Notes: generated by a model from the letters alone, not told the origin. A stretch of 53,447 nt of DNA from an uncultured Pelagibacteraceae bacterium (GCA_902552755.1 CACDHV010000006.1:1-53447); one strand, 5' to 3'. Positions 8,780 through 17,463 are shown, counted from the stretch's first letter. Numbers and translations: made by a program.

Positions 8780-10048
8780 TTAGTTCCATTTCTTTTCAAA
8801 TTTATGTCTAATTAATTGTGCTCCTAAATTCATAAATATTAGGAAAAATAATAATACCATTATGCAAGCAGACACTTTTTCTACAAATCCTCTTTCGGCA
8901 CTCTCTGCCCATATATAGATTTGAACAGGCAAGCTAGCTGCTGGATCCATAGGGGTTCCTGGTATTGTGTTAACAAAAGCAACCATTCCAATTAATATTA
9001 AAGGCGCTGTTTCACCTAATGCTTGAGCTAAGCCAATTATAGTACCTGATAAAGTTCCAGGTAAAGCCAAAGGCACGGTATGATGCATCGTCGTTTGCAT
9101 TTTGCTAGCTCCCATTGCTAAAGCTGCTTCTCTTATACTGGGTGGAACAGCCTTCAATGATGCTCTGGCTGCTATTATAATTGTTGGAAGAGTCATTAAC
9201 GAAAGGGTTATACCTCCAACTAAGGGTGTTGATCTAGGTAAACCAAACACGGCCAATAAAACACCTAATCCTAATAATCCAAAAACAATTGAAGGAACTG
9301 CTGCTAAATTATTGATATTTACTTCTATAAAATCTGTAAATCTATTTTTTGGTGCAAATTCTTCTAGATAAACTGCAGCTAGTAAGGCAACAGGAAAGGC
9401 AATTGACAGACAGACAAGTATGGAAAATAATGAACCCATAAATGAGCTTGCTATTCCCGCTAACTCAGCTTCTCTAGAATCAGCATTTGTAAAAAAACTG
9501 GCATTAAATTCACTTATAACTCTTCCATCTTCATTTAATTTATCAAAAATTTTTAATTGATAATCAGATGCTCTTCTTCTATTTTCAGGTATATCTCTTG
9601 GATAATTTCCTTTAAATACTTGATCTAAGTCGTCAGAGGCTGTTAATTTTACATCAACTGTTTTTCCAAAGCTATCAGGATTGTCTAGAAGATAATATTT
9701 TAATTCTCTCTCAAAAGTAAATGCAAACATTTTTTTTAATTCCATAATTTGATCCTCACTTGCATCTGGATCGAGAGTGATAAATGTTTCTATCCCAAAC
9801 TCATAAAAGTCTGCATCATTAATATCTTCGGTTGTTGGTTTTTTATCTGGATCCAAATATAATAAATCTGCATTATAATTGACTGGTATTACCAACCATG
9901 TTTTTTGAAATGCTGTGTAACCAGTAGAAAATATCTTTGTTAGAAATACCACTAGAAATAATAAAGCCATAAATATTGCAGCTTTACCGTAAAATTGAAA
10001 TCTTTTTTCAGCTTTGTATCTTTTAATTAAACGTTCTTCTTTATTCAT
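8780..10048 (-). CDS. pstA: Phosphate ABC transporter permease PstA
   Basis: 422 residues, longer than the Escherichia coli protein (about 296). The extra length is an N-terminal transmembrane helix (residues about 23-45) and a periplasmic domain seen in many alphaproteobacterial PstA proteins. The C-terminal half is the ABC permease core of five to six helices with the cytoplasmic coupling motif EAALAMGASKMQTTMHHTVPLALPG. It forms the phosphate channel with PstC. Its start overlaps the pstC end by 8 bases. Confidence 0.94.
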   Translation of the reverse strand: MNKEERLIKRYKAEKRFQFYGKAAIFMALLFLVVFLTKIFSTGYTAFQKTWLVIPVNYNADLLYLDPDKKPTTEDINDADFYEFGIETFITLDPDASEDQIMELKKMFAFTFERELKYYLLDNPDSFGKTVDVKLTASDDLDQVFKGNYPRDIPENRRRASDYQLKIFDKLNEDGRVISEFNASFFTNADSREAELAGIASSFMGSLFSILVCLSIAFPVALLAAVYLEEFAPKNRFTDFIEVNINNLAAVPSIVFGLLGLGVLLAVFGLPRSTPLVGGITLSLMTLPTIIIAARASLKAVPPSIREAALAMGASKMQTTMHHTVPLALPGTLSGTIIGLAQALGETAPLILIGMVAFVNTIPGTPMDPAASLPVQIYIWAESAERGFVEKVSACIMVLLFFLIFMNLGAQLIRHKFEKKWN

Positions 10049-11423
10049 ATTTCTCTCTATATTTTTTCACAACAGATAAGGCAACAATATTTAAAACTAA
10101 AGTAACTATAAATAAACTTAATCCCAGTGCAAAAGCTGCTTGGGTTTTCGGATCCCCAAATTGTTGATCACCAATTAAGATAACAACAATTTGAGCAGTT
10201 ATTGTTGAAGTGGACTCTAATGGATTAAGAGTTAGGTTTGCTGCCAACCCTGATGCCATTACAACAATCATTGTTTCACCAATAGCTCTAGAAACACCTA
10301 ATAAAATAGATCCAACAATTCCAGGTAAAGCAGCTGGAAAAATTACTCTTTTTATTGTTTCAGATTTTGTTGCTCCCATGGCATAGCTACCATCTCTAAG
10401 ATTTTGAGGAACACTTGTAATTACGTCGTCACTTAAGCTTGATATAAATGGAATAATCATAATTCCCATAACACCACCGGCTGCCAGTGCGCTTTCTGCT
10501 GACACCTCTAGTCCTAATGATAATCCAAGGTCTTTTAAAAAAGGTCCAACTGTTAAAGCAGCAAAAAAACCATAAACAACAGTTGGAATTCCTGCTAAAA
10601 TTTCAATGACAGGTTTGGCATATTGTCTTAAACGTTTGCTCGCATATTCCGCCATATATATACCACTTAACAAACCAATTGGTATTGCAACACACATTGC
10701 AATCAAAGCTATAAAAAAGGTGCCTGCAAATATCGGAACTGCACCAAAAGTATCACTATACATTGATGGATCAAGTGCTTCACTTGCATCTCGAACAAAA
10801 GCTTTTGCAGGATACCAGTGCATTCCAAATACAAAATCAAATAGTGGGATAACTTGAAAAAATTCTATTGTTTGAAACAAAAGGGAAAAAATAATACCAA
10901 TGGTTGTTAATATCGCTGCCAGTGATGATAAAAAAAATACTCCTTTAAGAAATATTTCAACTGGTTCTCTTGTTTTAGTGTTGTTTGAAATCTTTGTATA
11001 CGCATAACCTGTTGATGCAATTAATAATGATAAAACTATAACGACCTTAGACCACTTTGCTATGTCTCTAAAGTTTAAATATTTTTCTGCTGATCTTTGT
11101 AACTCTGCAGTAAGTTCTCCTGAATACTGGTTTCGAGAAAGTGATTTTACTTTTTCATAAAATAAATTCAACTCTCCTTCTAGAAGTCCTTGCGAAGAAT
11201 AATCACTAAGTATAAAAAATCTTACTATGCTAGGTTCAAATATCGACCATAAAGCATACAAAAGAAAAGCAGGTGCGCCACACCATATAGCAAGATAGTA
11301 TCCATAAAATTTTGGAAGAGCTGTTAACCGTTTGTTAGATTGAATTAAAATAGCTTTTTTTCTTCCAAAGAAGTAACTGGATAAAGCTAAAAGAACGATT
11401 GTTAAAAATATTACTGAATTCAA
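10041..11423 (-). CDS. pstC: Phosphate ABC transporter permease PstC
   Basis: 460-residue inner-membrane permease, also longer than the Escherichia coli protein because of an N-terminal membrane/periplasmic extension. The permease core in the second half contains the EAA-type loop DGSYAMGATKSETIKRVIFPAALPG and a typical GIPTVVYGFFAAL helix. It partners PstA. It is separated from pstS by 79 bases that hold a strong hairpin with a T-run, so permease levels should be lower than PstS. A moderate Shine-Dalgarno (AAAGGAG) lies about 10 bases before the ATG. Confidence 0.95.
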   Translation of the reverse strand: MNSVIFLTIVLLALSSYFFGRKKAILIQSNKRLTALPKFYGYYLAIWCGAPAFLLYALWSIFEPSIVRFFILSDYSSQGLLEGELNLFYEKVKSLSRNQYSGELTAELQRSAEKYLNFRDIAKWSKVVIVLSLLIASTGYAYTKISNNTKTREPVEIFLKGVFFLSSLAAILTTIGIIFSLLFQTIEFFQVIPLFDFVFGMHWYPAKAFVRDASEALDPSMYSDTFGAVPIFAGTFFIALIAMCVAIPIGLLSGIYMAEYASKRLRQYAKPVIEILAGIPTVVYGFFAALTVGPFLKDLGLSLGLEVSAESALAAGGVMGIMIIPFISSLSDDVITSVPQNLRDGSYAMGATKSETIKRVIFPAALPGIVGSILLGVSRAIGETMIVVMASGLAANLTLNPLESTSTITAQIVVILIGDQQFGDPKTQAAFALGLSLFIVTLVLNIVALSVVKKYREKYE

Positions 11424-11445
11424 TTATTGGCTCCTTTAGATTTAT

Positions 11446-11480
11446 ACAAAAAAAAGGGCCCATTTAATAGGGCCCCTTTT
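11446..11480 (-). terminator. Intercistronic terminator/attenuator between pstS and pstC
   Basis: On the minus strand AAAGGGGCCC (11470-11479) pairs with GGGCCCTTTT (11452-11461) as a 10-bp stem with one G-T pair and an 8-base loop. It is followed by a run of T (A-run 11448-11455 on the plus strand). This is a textbook intrinsic terminator placed inside the operon. Partial termination would give excess pstS message, as expected for a periplasmic binding protein. Confidence 0.85.
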
Positions 11481-11502
11481 GAGTTTATTAACAAATATTA
11501 TA

Positions 11503-12537
11503 TTACTCCATTGACATTGCAGTAAGAGATTTCGAATTATCTCTAACTGTTCTGTAAGTTTCAGCATCAAGTGGAACAAGTCCTATTTCCGCTAAGTAAC
11601 CTCTTTTACCAATAGCTTTAGTTGTAGTGAATTCTTTTACAAATTCATGTAATCCTGGAATTACACCAACATGAGCTTTTTTTACGTAAAAGAATAATGG
11701 TCTAGCAACAGCATAACTATAGTCTTGGATAGATTCTAGTGATGGTTGACCACCTTCTATACTTGCAGCTTGCAATTTATCTCTAGCAGCTAAGAAGTAA
11801 CTAAATCCAAAGAAACCAAACATTTCTTTGTCTTCAGATAATTTTTGAATAATTAAACTATCATTCTCTCCAACTTCAATTGCAGCACCATCTTCTCTGT
11901 AAAGTTTTTGTGGTTTTTTATATTTTTTATTTCCAGCTTCGAAACCTGCTTTGTATAATGCTTTAGCCTCTTTAGGCATACCTTTTTTCATTACTAACGA
12001 ATTCCAAGCATCTCTTGTTCCGGATGTTCCTGGGGGAATCATAACTGAAATCTTTTGTTTTGGTAAACTTGGGTCTATTTGATCCCATGTTTTGTATATG
12101 TTGTTTACTAATTTACCATCAACAACTGAGTGTTTTGCTAAAGCTTTCCAAAGTTGTTCTTTAGTGAAGTTTACTGGTTCAGCATCAACACTGTATGCTA
12201 AAGTAATACCATCGTTACCGATAATAACTTCAACAATTTCATTAACACCATTTTTTTTGCAAAGAGCTTTTTCTTTATCTTTCATTGCTCTTGATGCATT
12301 TGTTATATCAGGGTGAGCTTCTCCTACACCTGCACAAAATAATTTTGCACCACCACCTGTACCAGTTGACTCGATTACTGGTGTTTTAAATCCAGTTTGC
12401 CCGAATCTTTCAGCAACTATTGTTGCGTAAGGGAATACAGTAGATGATCCAACTATTTTGATTTGATCTCTTGCTTGAGCAATAGTGGCAACAGAAATGG
12501 CAACTATTGAAGCAAGGACTATAGTTAGTTTTTTCAT
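11503..12537 (-). CDS. pstS: Periplasmic phosphate-binding protein PstS
   Basis: 344 residues with a signal peptide (residues 1-22, cleavage after AQA). The mature N terminus IKIVGSSTVFPYA is the phosphate-binding loop of PstS, and STGTGGG and PGTSGTRDAW are the other binding loops. It captures phosphate in the periplasm for PstCAB and is usually among the most abundant proteins in phosphate-starved marine bacteria. A Shine-Dalgarno AAGGA lies 8-9 bases before the ATG and a Pho box about 70 bases upstream. A terminator hairpin follows the gene. Confidence 0.96.
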   Translation of the reverse strand: MKKLTIVLASIVAISVATIAQARDQIKIVGSSTVFPYATIVAERFGQTGFKTPVIESTGTGGGAKLFCAGVGEAHPDITNASRAMKDKEKALCKKNGVNEIVEVIIGNDGITLAYSVDAEPVNFTKEQLWKALAKHSVVDGKLVNNIYKTWDQIDPSLPKQKISVMIPPGTSGTRDAWNSLVMKKGMPKEAKALYKAGFEAGNKKYKKPQKLYREDGAAIEVGENDSLIIQKLSEDKEMFGFFGFSYFLAARDKLQAASIEGGQPSLESIQDYSYAVARPLFFYVKKAHVGVIPGLHEFVKEFTTTKAIGKRGYLAEIGLVPLDAETYRTVRDNSKSLTAMSME

Positions 12538-12586
12538 TTTTAATATCCTTTCGTGAATTAAATTTAATTAACGACTCGCTAAATAA

Positions 12587-12635
12587 ATTTTATTGAGGAC
12601 TCTAGTATTACAAATTTGTTACAGTTTTGTTAAAT
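12587..12635 (-). promoter_or_regulatory. Pho box and probable promoter of pstS
   Basis: On the minus strand, 12624 to 12607 reads CTGTAACAAATTTGTAAT, two 7-base units 11 bases apart, with the 18-bp layout of a PhoB box. A weaker third unit, ATTTAAC (12629-12635), continues the 11-base period upstream. A TAAAAT hexamer at 12587-12592 lies 14 bases after the box and could be the -10 element. Transcription would then start about 45 bases before the pstS ATG. Confidence 0.8.
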
Positions 12636-12645
12636 AGGTAACTTT

Positions 12646-13278
12646 TTAGTTGTATTTTTTAGAGATGATTAAAGTATCATTATCTGCAGCTAAATCTCCT
12701 CTACAACGAATTGGGCTCACATTTTCACTTAGTGCTAAGCTCTTTGTTGGTCTTAAAGTAACTTCTAGTTGTATCATTGATATAAGGTCTTTTACTTGTT
12801 TTTGATCATATTTCCATGAAGGCCAACTTGTGGGGGTAGAAAAAGTAGTAATTATATAACTTGAGGCTCTATTAAAATTATAATTACTCTCATTTTGTTT
12901 TCTTAACAAATGATCTCTTACAGAAAAGAAAATATTTTTACATCTATGCATGTCAGACATATAATTTTCTTTTTTTAAGTTTTTGTTCATTGGGATTGAT
13001 ACAATCAAATCAATTGTATCTCTCCAGAATGAAGTTAAAACCTCAGTATAGATATGATCAACATTTACTTTGTCAGATGGAAAATGTTTACTGACAGTGT
13101 TTTTGGTATTTTCTAAGTCATTTTTCATTCTAAAAATACCAATATCAAATACAGTAAGTTGTTGGTTTCTTAAAAGTGTTGTAATGTCTTTTTTATTAGA
13201 AACTTCAGAGTAAGAATTTGATATAAAATTAAAGAATAAGTAAGAAAAAATAAAAAAATTTATTATTATTTTTTTCAT
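12646..13278 (-). CDS. Unknown secreted protein between phoR and pstS
   Basis: I do not recognise this 210-residue protein. A clear signal peptide is present: MKK, a hydrophobic core (IIINFFIFSYLFFNFI) and a likely cleavage after SYS at about residue 24. The mature part (about 186 residues) is mixed and polar, with two cysteines (RCKN near 113 and IRCRG near 193) that could form a disulphide. It is rich in serine, asparagine and lysine and has no transmembrane segment or enzyme motif I can name. It sits on the same strand between phoR (74 bases upstream) and pstS (108 bases downstream), so it is probably cotranscribed with phoR. Its place suggests a periplasmic role in phosphate response, but this is only an inference from context. 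Confidence 0.8.
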   Translation of the reverse strand: MKKIIINFFIFSYLFFNFISNSYSEVSNKKDITTLLRNQQLTVFDIGIFRMKNDLENTKNTVSKHFPSDKVNVDHIYTEVLTSFWRDTIDLIVSIPMNKNLKKENYMSDMHRCKNIFFSVRDHLLRKQNESNYNFNRASSYIITTFSTPTSWPSWKYDQKQVKDLISMIQLEVTLRPTKSLALSENVSPIRCRGDLAADNDTLIISKKYN

Positions 13279-13352
13279 TTAACAACCTTATTTAAAAAAT
13301 CCGTTATTTACAAATTAAATTATATTGTGAAAATTGTTAAATTATATGAAGT

Positions 13353-14507
13353 TTATAATTCACTGGGTAAATGAATGTTAATTTCGGTTCCTTTACCATT
13401 AAGATTTTTTATTTCGTAATCACCTCTATGTTGAGAAATTATATGTTTGACAATTGCAAGACCTAAACCTGTTCCACCAACTTTCCTGCTCTCTTCAACA
13501 TCTACTCTATAAAATCTTTCAGTTACCCTGTTAATTTGATCCTCGGGAATTCCAATACCTTGATCAGATACAGATATTTTAATTCCTTTTGTTATGAGTT
13601 TCCCTTTGCTTGGAGAAGCTAATATATTTATAGTTGATTTTTCTTTTGAGTATTTAATAGCATTGTCTAATAAATTAGAAAAAACTGTTATTAATTTATC
13701 TTCATCACCAATAACATCACTTACATTACCTAAATTAATTTCAAGATTAATATTTTTTTCTTTTAAGCTAGTAAAATGAACATCTTTTACTTTTGTCAAT
13801 ACATTCTTCAAATTAACTGGTTTGTCAGGTCTTATATGCTCCTGGAGTTCAATTCTGCTTAATATTAATAGATCACTTATTAAATTTTCCATTCTTTTGC
13901 TTTGTGAAGAGATTATTTTAAGAAATTTTATCTTTGCTATTTCGTCATCTTTAGCGGGACCCTCTATTGTCTCTATAGCGCCTTTAATTGAAACAAGAGG
14001 AGTTTTTAATTCATGGCTAACATTAGCAACAAAGTCAGTTCTAAATTTTTGTGCTTTTGAAATTTCAGTAAGATCTTTTAAAAATAAAACAACAGAGTCT
14101 TTTTCTGTAAAAATTACAGTTGGTCCAGGAATCACATAAATTCTGTAATACTGATATGAAGGCAAATTTATTTCTAAATCTAAATTACTGGTTTTTTTTG
14201 AAGACTTAACTTCTCTGATTTTTTCATCTAGATTAGGATTTCTTAAAATTGTGCCGAGATGTGTATTTAAAATATTTTTACCAAATCTTTTTTCGGCACT
14301 TGGATTGGCATATTTTATAATATTTAATTTATCTAATGCTATAAATTGATCCTCTAATTCATCTAATATAAATGTTTTGCTATCATCCTTTTCATACTTT
14401 GAAATAATAATTTTATCATCAGTATTTTTTTTATTTCTGTTTGAATAAATTATTATTAGTAGAAATATAATTACACAGATTAATAGTATTTCAAAGAGGC
14501 CAATCAT
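13353..14507 (-). CDS. phoR: Phosphate regulon sensor histidine kinase PhoR
   Basis: 384 residues. One N-terminal transmembrane helix (about 4-21) anchors it, followed by a PAS-like domain (about 45-145). The HisKA domain has phospho-acceptor His165 in FVANVSHELKTPL. The ATPase domain shows N box NLLDNAIKYS, G1 DQGIGIP and G2 GGTGLGLAIVKHI. With no large periplasmic domain it must sense phosphate through Pst-PhoU, as PhoR does. It is separated from its partner phoB by pstSCAB-phoU, a common alphaproteobacterial arrangement. It lies 71 bases after agt on the same strand. Confidence 0.93.
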   Translation of the reverse strand: MIGLFEILLICVIIFLLIIIYSNRNKKNTDDKIIISKYEKDDSKTFILDELEDQFIALDKLNIIKYANPSAEKRFGKNILNTHLGTILRNPNLDEKIREVKSSKKTSNLDLEINLPSYQYYRIYVIPGPTVIFTEKDSVVLFLKDLTEISKAQKFRTDFVANVSHELKTPLVSIKGAIETIEGPAKDDEIAKIKFLKIISSQSKRMENLISDLLILSRIELQEHIRPDKPVNLKNVLTKVKDVHFTSLKEKNINLEINLGNVSDVIGDEDKLITVFSNLLDNAIKYSKEKSTINILASPSKGKLITKGIKISVSDQGIGIPEDQINRVTERFYRVDVEESRKVGGTGLGLAIVKHIISQHRGDYEIKNLNGKGTEINIHLPSEL

Positions 14508-14578
14508 GATGTTCTAAAAGTTAAGTATATAATTAACATATTAAAAATTTAATATGCAATTATTTAAATTTTAGTTAC

Positions 14579-15583
14579 TTAATTAGGGGAGATATTATTA
14601 ATAAAAATTTCTGCGGTTTTATCCCAAGTAAAGTTTTTAGAGTATTCTAGGCACTTTTCTCTTTCAACTTTTAGAGCTTTCATTGCGGATTTTTCTAAAT
14701 CCTCATCTAAACAATTAATTTCACTATCTTTGAAAATATCTTTAGGACCAGGAACAGGAAATGCTGCAACTGGTGTACCACAACTGAGGGATTCACATAT
14801 TACAATTGCAAACGTATCTGTTTTGCTTGGAAAGACAAAAACATCAGATGATGTAAAATATGAAGCTAATTCACCATTAGTTTTTTCACCCAAGAAGTGA
14901 GCATCTGGAAATTCTTTTTTTAACTTTTCAATATCTGGTCCTTTACCAACAAGAAGTTTTGTTCCTTCTAATTTTAGATTTAAAAAAGCACGAATATTTT
15001 TTTCAATAGCCACTCGACCTACATATATCCATATAGGCCTTTTATATTCTAAATTGATTTTTTTTGGATTTTTAAACGATCCATGGTCAGCACCTCTTGT
15101 CCAAACAACCATTTTACTTTCATCTACTCCAATTTGAATTAGTTCTTTTTTCATAGATTCGGTTGTAACCAAAATTTTTTCTGCTTTGTTATGAAAGTTG
15201 CTTAGGAATTTCTGTGATAATTTTTCAGGAACCCAAGGTAAATATAATTTCATATATTTATCAAATCTTGTGTGAAAACTTGTGGTAAACTTTAGATTAT
15301 TTTTAAGACAATATCTTCTTGCCATAAATCCTAAAGGACCTTCGGTAGCTATATGTATGGCTGAAGGATTTATTTTTTTTATTAAATGACTTACTCTTGG
15401 CCAAATATTCACAGAAAGTCTTATTTCATTATATTTAGGCATTGGCACAGTGAAGAAAAGTTGGGGATTTAAATACTCAACTTCGTGACCCATTGCTTCA
15501 AGTTTTTTTCCTGTTTCATTTAAAGTTCTTACCACACCATTTACTTGTGGAAAATAAGCGTCTGTTACAATTAATATTTTCAT
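14579..15583 (-). CDS. agt: GT4 glycosyltransferase making glycolipid from diacylglycerol
   Basis: 334-residue GT-B glycosyltransferase of family 4. N-terminal TDAYFPQVNGVVRT and HIATEGPLG are typical of the SqdX/PimB-like branch. The nucleotide-sugar site has GRVAIEKN (189-196) and D256-x7-E264 in KTDTFAIVICESLSCG, where Asp replaces the usual first Glu, as in many proteobacterial members. Its ATG overlaps the plcP stop (ATGA). The plcP-agt pair is known in marine bacteria, including SAR11: PlcP releases diacylglycerol from phospholipid and Agt glycosylates it (glucosyl- or glucuronosyl-diacylglycerol), saving phosphorus. The exact sugar cannot be read from sequence. Confidence 0.88.
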   Translation of the reverse strand: MKILIVTDAYFPQVNGVVRTLNETGKKLEAMGHEVEYLNPQLFFTVPMPKYNEIRLSVNIWPRVSHLIKKINPSAIHIATEGPLGFMARRYCLKNNLKFTTSFHTRFDKYMKLYLPWVPEKLSQKFLSNFHNKAEKILVTTESMKKELIQIGVDESKMVVWTRGADHGSFKNPKKINLEYKRPIWIYVGRVAIEKNIRAFLNLKLEGTKLLVGKGPDIEKLKKEFPDAHFLGEKTNGELASYFTSSDVFVFPSKTDTFAIVICESLSCGTPVAAFPVPGPKDIFKDSEINCLDEDLEKSAMKALKVEREKCLEYSKNFTWDKTAEIFINNISPN

Positions 15584-16401
15584 TATGATGCCTTTTTCAG
15601 ACCTGGAGTTTCAATTACTTCTTTATCTGAATTATTACGACTATCTGAAAATTCTTCTCTTAATTTATCCCAATAAATTATTTCAAACGTTCCATCAAAG
15701 TTTTCAACTAAGGCAGTACAAGACTCAACCCAGTCTCCACAATTTAAATAATTAACACCATCATAATTTTCATTTTGGGCATGATGAATATGCCCACAGA
15801 TTATTCCATCAAATTTTTTTTTCTTTCCATATTCTGCAATTGTTTTTTCGTATTCTCCCATATATTTAACTGCATTTTTTACCTTATATTTAAGAAACTT
15901 TGCTAAAGACCACTGGCCTTTACCTCTTAGACGTCTAAAAAAGTTAATCACTACATTTAATTTCAATAGCATTTCATAGGCTATTGCGCCTAACTTCGAC
16001 AACCATTTGGCATATCTCATAACACCATCCCAAGCATCACCGTGAACAACTAAATATTTTTTATTTAAAACAGACTGATGAATTACTCTATTGATCATTT
16101 TTATCTGTCCAAAATGCATAGGAATAAATTTTCGAAACACTTCATCATGATTACCTATAACGTAGTAAACTTCTGTTCCATGTCTTGCTTTTCTTAATAT
16201 TTTTTGAATTACGTCATTATGTTCTTGTGGCCAATAAAAATTTTTTTGAAGTGCCCAAACATCTATTATATCGCCTACACAGTAAAGTTTTTCTGATCTT
16301 GTATTTTTAAAAAATTCAAGCAATTTATTTGCTTGGCAACCTTTAGTACCAAGATGCACATCTGAAATGAATATACTTTTGTATTTTAATATAGGTTTCA
16401 T
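15583..16401 (-). CDS. plcP: PlcP-type phospholipase C (metallophosphoesterase)
   Basis: 272-residue calcineurin-like phosphoesterase related to UDP-diacylglucosamine hydrolase LpxH but of the PlcP branch. Metal ligands are all present: Asp14 and His16 (SDVHLG), Asp44 (GDIID), Asn84-His85-Asp86 (GNHDE), His120 (HGD), and His204/His206 (GHIHHA). PlcP hydrolyses phosphatidyl lipids to diacylglycerol and the phosphorylated head group under phosphate starvation. Fusion-like overlap with agt and the phoR neighbour support this over LpxH. It diverges from a diacylglycerol-kinase-family gene; the spacer between them has no convincing Pho box. Confidence 0.88.
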   Translation of the reverse strand: MKPILKYKSIFISDVHLGTKGCQANKLLEFFKNTRSEKLYCVGDIIDVWALQKNFYWPQEHNDVIQKILRKARHGTEVYYVIGNHDEVFRKFIPMHFGQIKMINRVIHQSVLNKKYLVVHGDAWDGVMRYAKWLSKLGAIAYEMLLKLNVVINFFRRLRGKGQWSLAKFLKYKVKNAVKYMGEYEKTIAEYGKKKKFDGIICGHIHHAQNENYDGVNYLNCGDWVESCTALVENFDGTFEIIYWDKLREEFSDSRNNSDKEVIETPGLKKAS

Positions 16402-16487
16402 TTAATCCTTTTTTTTTAATTCAATTTGCACTAGAATCGTTTAATTCTTTGTGCCATAGTAATGTTAAGGAAATATTAAAATTTATT

Positions 16488-17375
16488 ATGAAATATTGCA
16501 TTATTTACAACAAAAACGCTTCCTCTGGCAGAAAATCTAAATTTATAAAAAAAATTTCTGATGAACTTTCTAAGTATAACGATGTTTCTTTTTTTGAAAC
16601 TGAGAGCGTGGATAAAGCAGAGGCAGTATTTAAAAATATTTCTAAGTTAAATATAGATAGACTTGTAGTTGCTGGAGGCGATGGTTCAGTATCATTTGCA
16701 ATAAACAAACTTATTAAAAATAATTTTGTTCCAAAAAAAGATTTTGCTATTGGTTATATACCAGCTGGAACTGCTAATTTACTTCAAGCTGAACTAAATA
16801 TGAGTAAAAAAATAAGTAAAATTGTTCAAATTTTACAATCAAACAATTTAAAACAAACTAATTTAGTAAAAATTAATAATGATTATTTTATTTTAATGGC
16901 AGGTATAGGTTGGGATGCAACGATAGTCCATTCAATTAATAGTTCTCTAAAAAAACTGTTAGGTAAAATTATTTTTGGATATAAAGGATTGCAAAAATTT
17001 TTGTTAATGAAAAATCAAAAATTAAAAGTTAACATAGATGGTCAAAATCATATAGCTGACTGGGTGTTATGTTCTAATACCAATTATTATGCGGGTCACT
17101 ACAAAATTAATAAAACAAATATATTTGATAACAAAATTATTACTTATGTATTCAAAGACCTTACAAGAATAAAAATACTTTATTATATTTATTTGATTAT
17201 TTTTTTTGGAGATTTATCGAAGTCTACGAGTGTTATAACATCTTATTCCAGTGAGCTAAAAATTGATGGACAAGGGAAAAAAATTCCAATTCAAATTGAT
17301 GGTGATAAATATCAATATTGTGATAACGTAGAATTAAGGAAATCAGGAAAATATTTTAACATATTAACAGCATAA
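16488..17375 (+). CDS. Diacylglycerol kinase family lipid kinase
   Basis: The start at 16488 gives 295 residues beginning MKYCIIYNKNASSG, the normal family opening; an in-frame ATG 13 codons upstream adds nothing recognisable. The catalytic domain has GGDGS at residues 63-67 and PAGTANLLQ at 92-100, which bind ATP and the lipid hydroxyl. The C-terminal half is the beta-sandwich ending QIDGDKYQY. Family members phosphorylate diacylglycerol or related lipids. Divergent placement from plcP-agt suggests it returns excess diacylglycerol to phosphatidate, for example on phosphate recovery; this is an inference. A purine-rich AAGGAAA lies about 14 bases upstream of the ATG. Confidence 0.85.
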   Translation: MKYCIIYNKNASSGRKSKFIKKISDELSKYNDVSFFETESVDKAEAVFKNISKLNIDRLVVAGGDGSVSFAINKLIKNNFVPKKDFAIGYIPAGTANLLQAELNMSKKISKIVQILQSNNLKQTNLVKINNDYFILMAGIGWDATIVHSINSSLKKLLGKIIFGYKGLQKFLLMKNQKLKVNIDGQNHIADWVLCSNTNYYAGHYKINKTNIFDNKIITYVFKDLTRIKILYYIYLIIFFGDLSKSTSVITSYSSELKIDGQGKKIPIQIDGDKYQYCDNVELRKSGKYFNILTA

Positions 17376-17407
17376 CTTTTAAATAAGAGAATTTATCAAA
17401 AAATCAT

Positions 17408-17436
17408 TTTACTAAGATATTTAATTTAAATATAAT
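17408..17436 (+). promoter_or_regulatory. Sigma-70-like promoter of the small basic protein
   Basis: TTTACT (17408-17413) and a perfect TATAAT (17431-17436) are separated by 17 bases. The start codon at 17464 would follow a leader of roughly 20 bases. Confidence 0.6.
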
Positions 17437-17463
17437 TATTATAAAATTACACAGGAGGTCATT

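Noticed and set aside
15583..16401. Reading the metallophosphoesterase as LpxH
   Set aside because: An lpxI gene is present beside lpxB at the window end, and overlap with agt plus the Pho context fit PlcP better.
16449..16487. Earlier ATG for the diacylglycerol kinase gene
   Set aside because: The extra 13 residues are not family-like, and MKYCIIYNKNASSG at 16488 is the expected N terminus.
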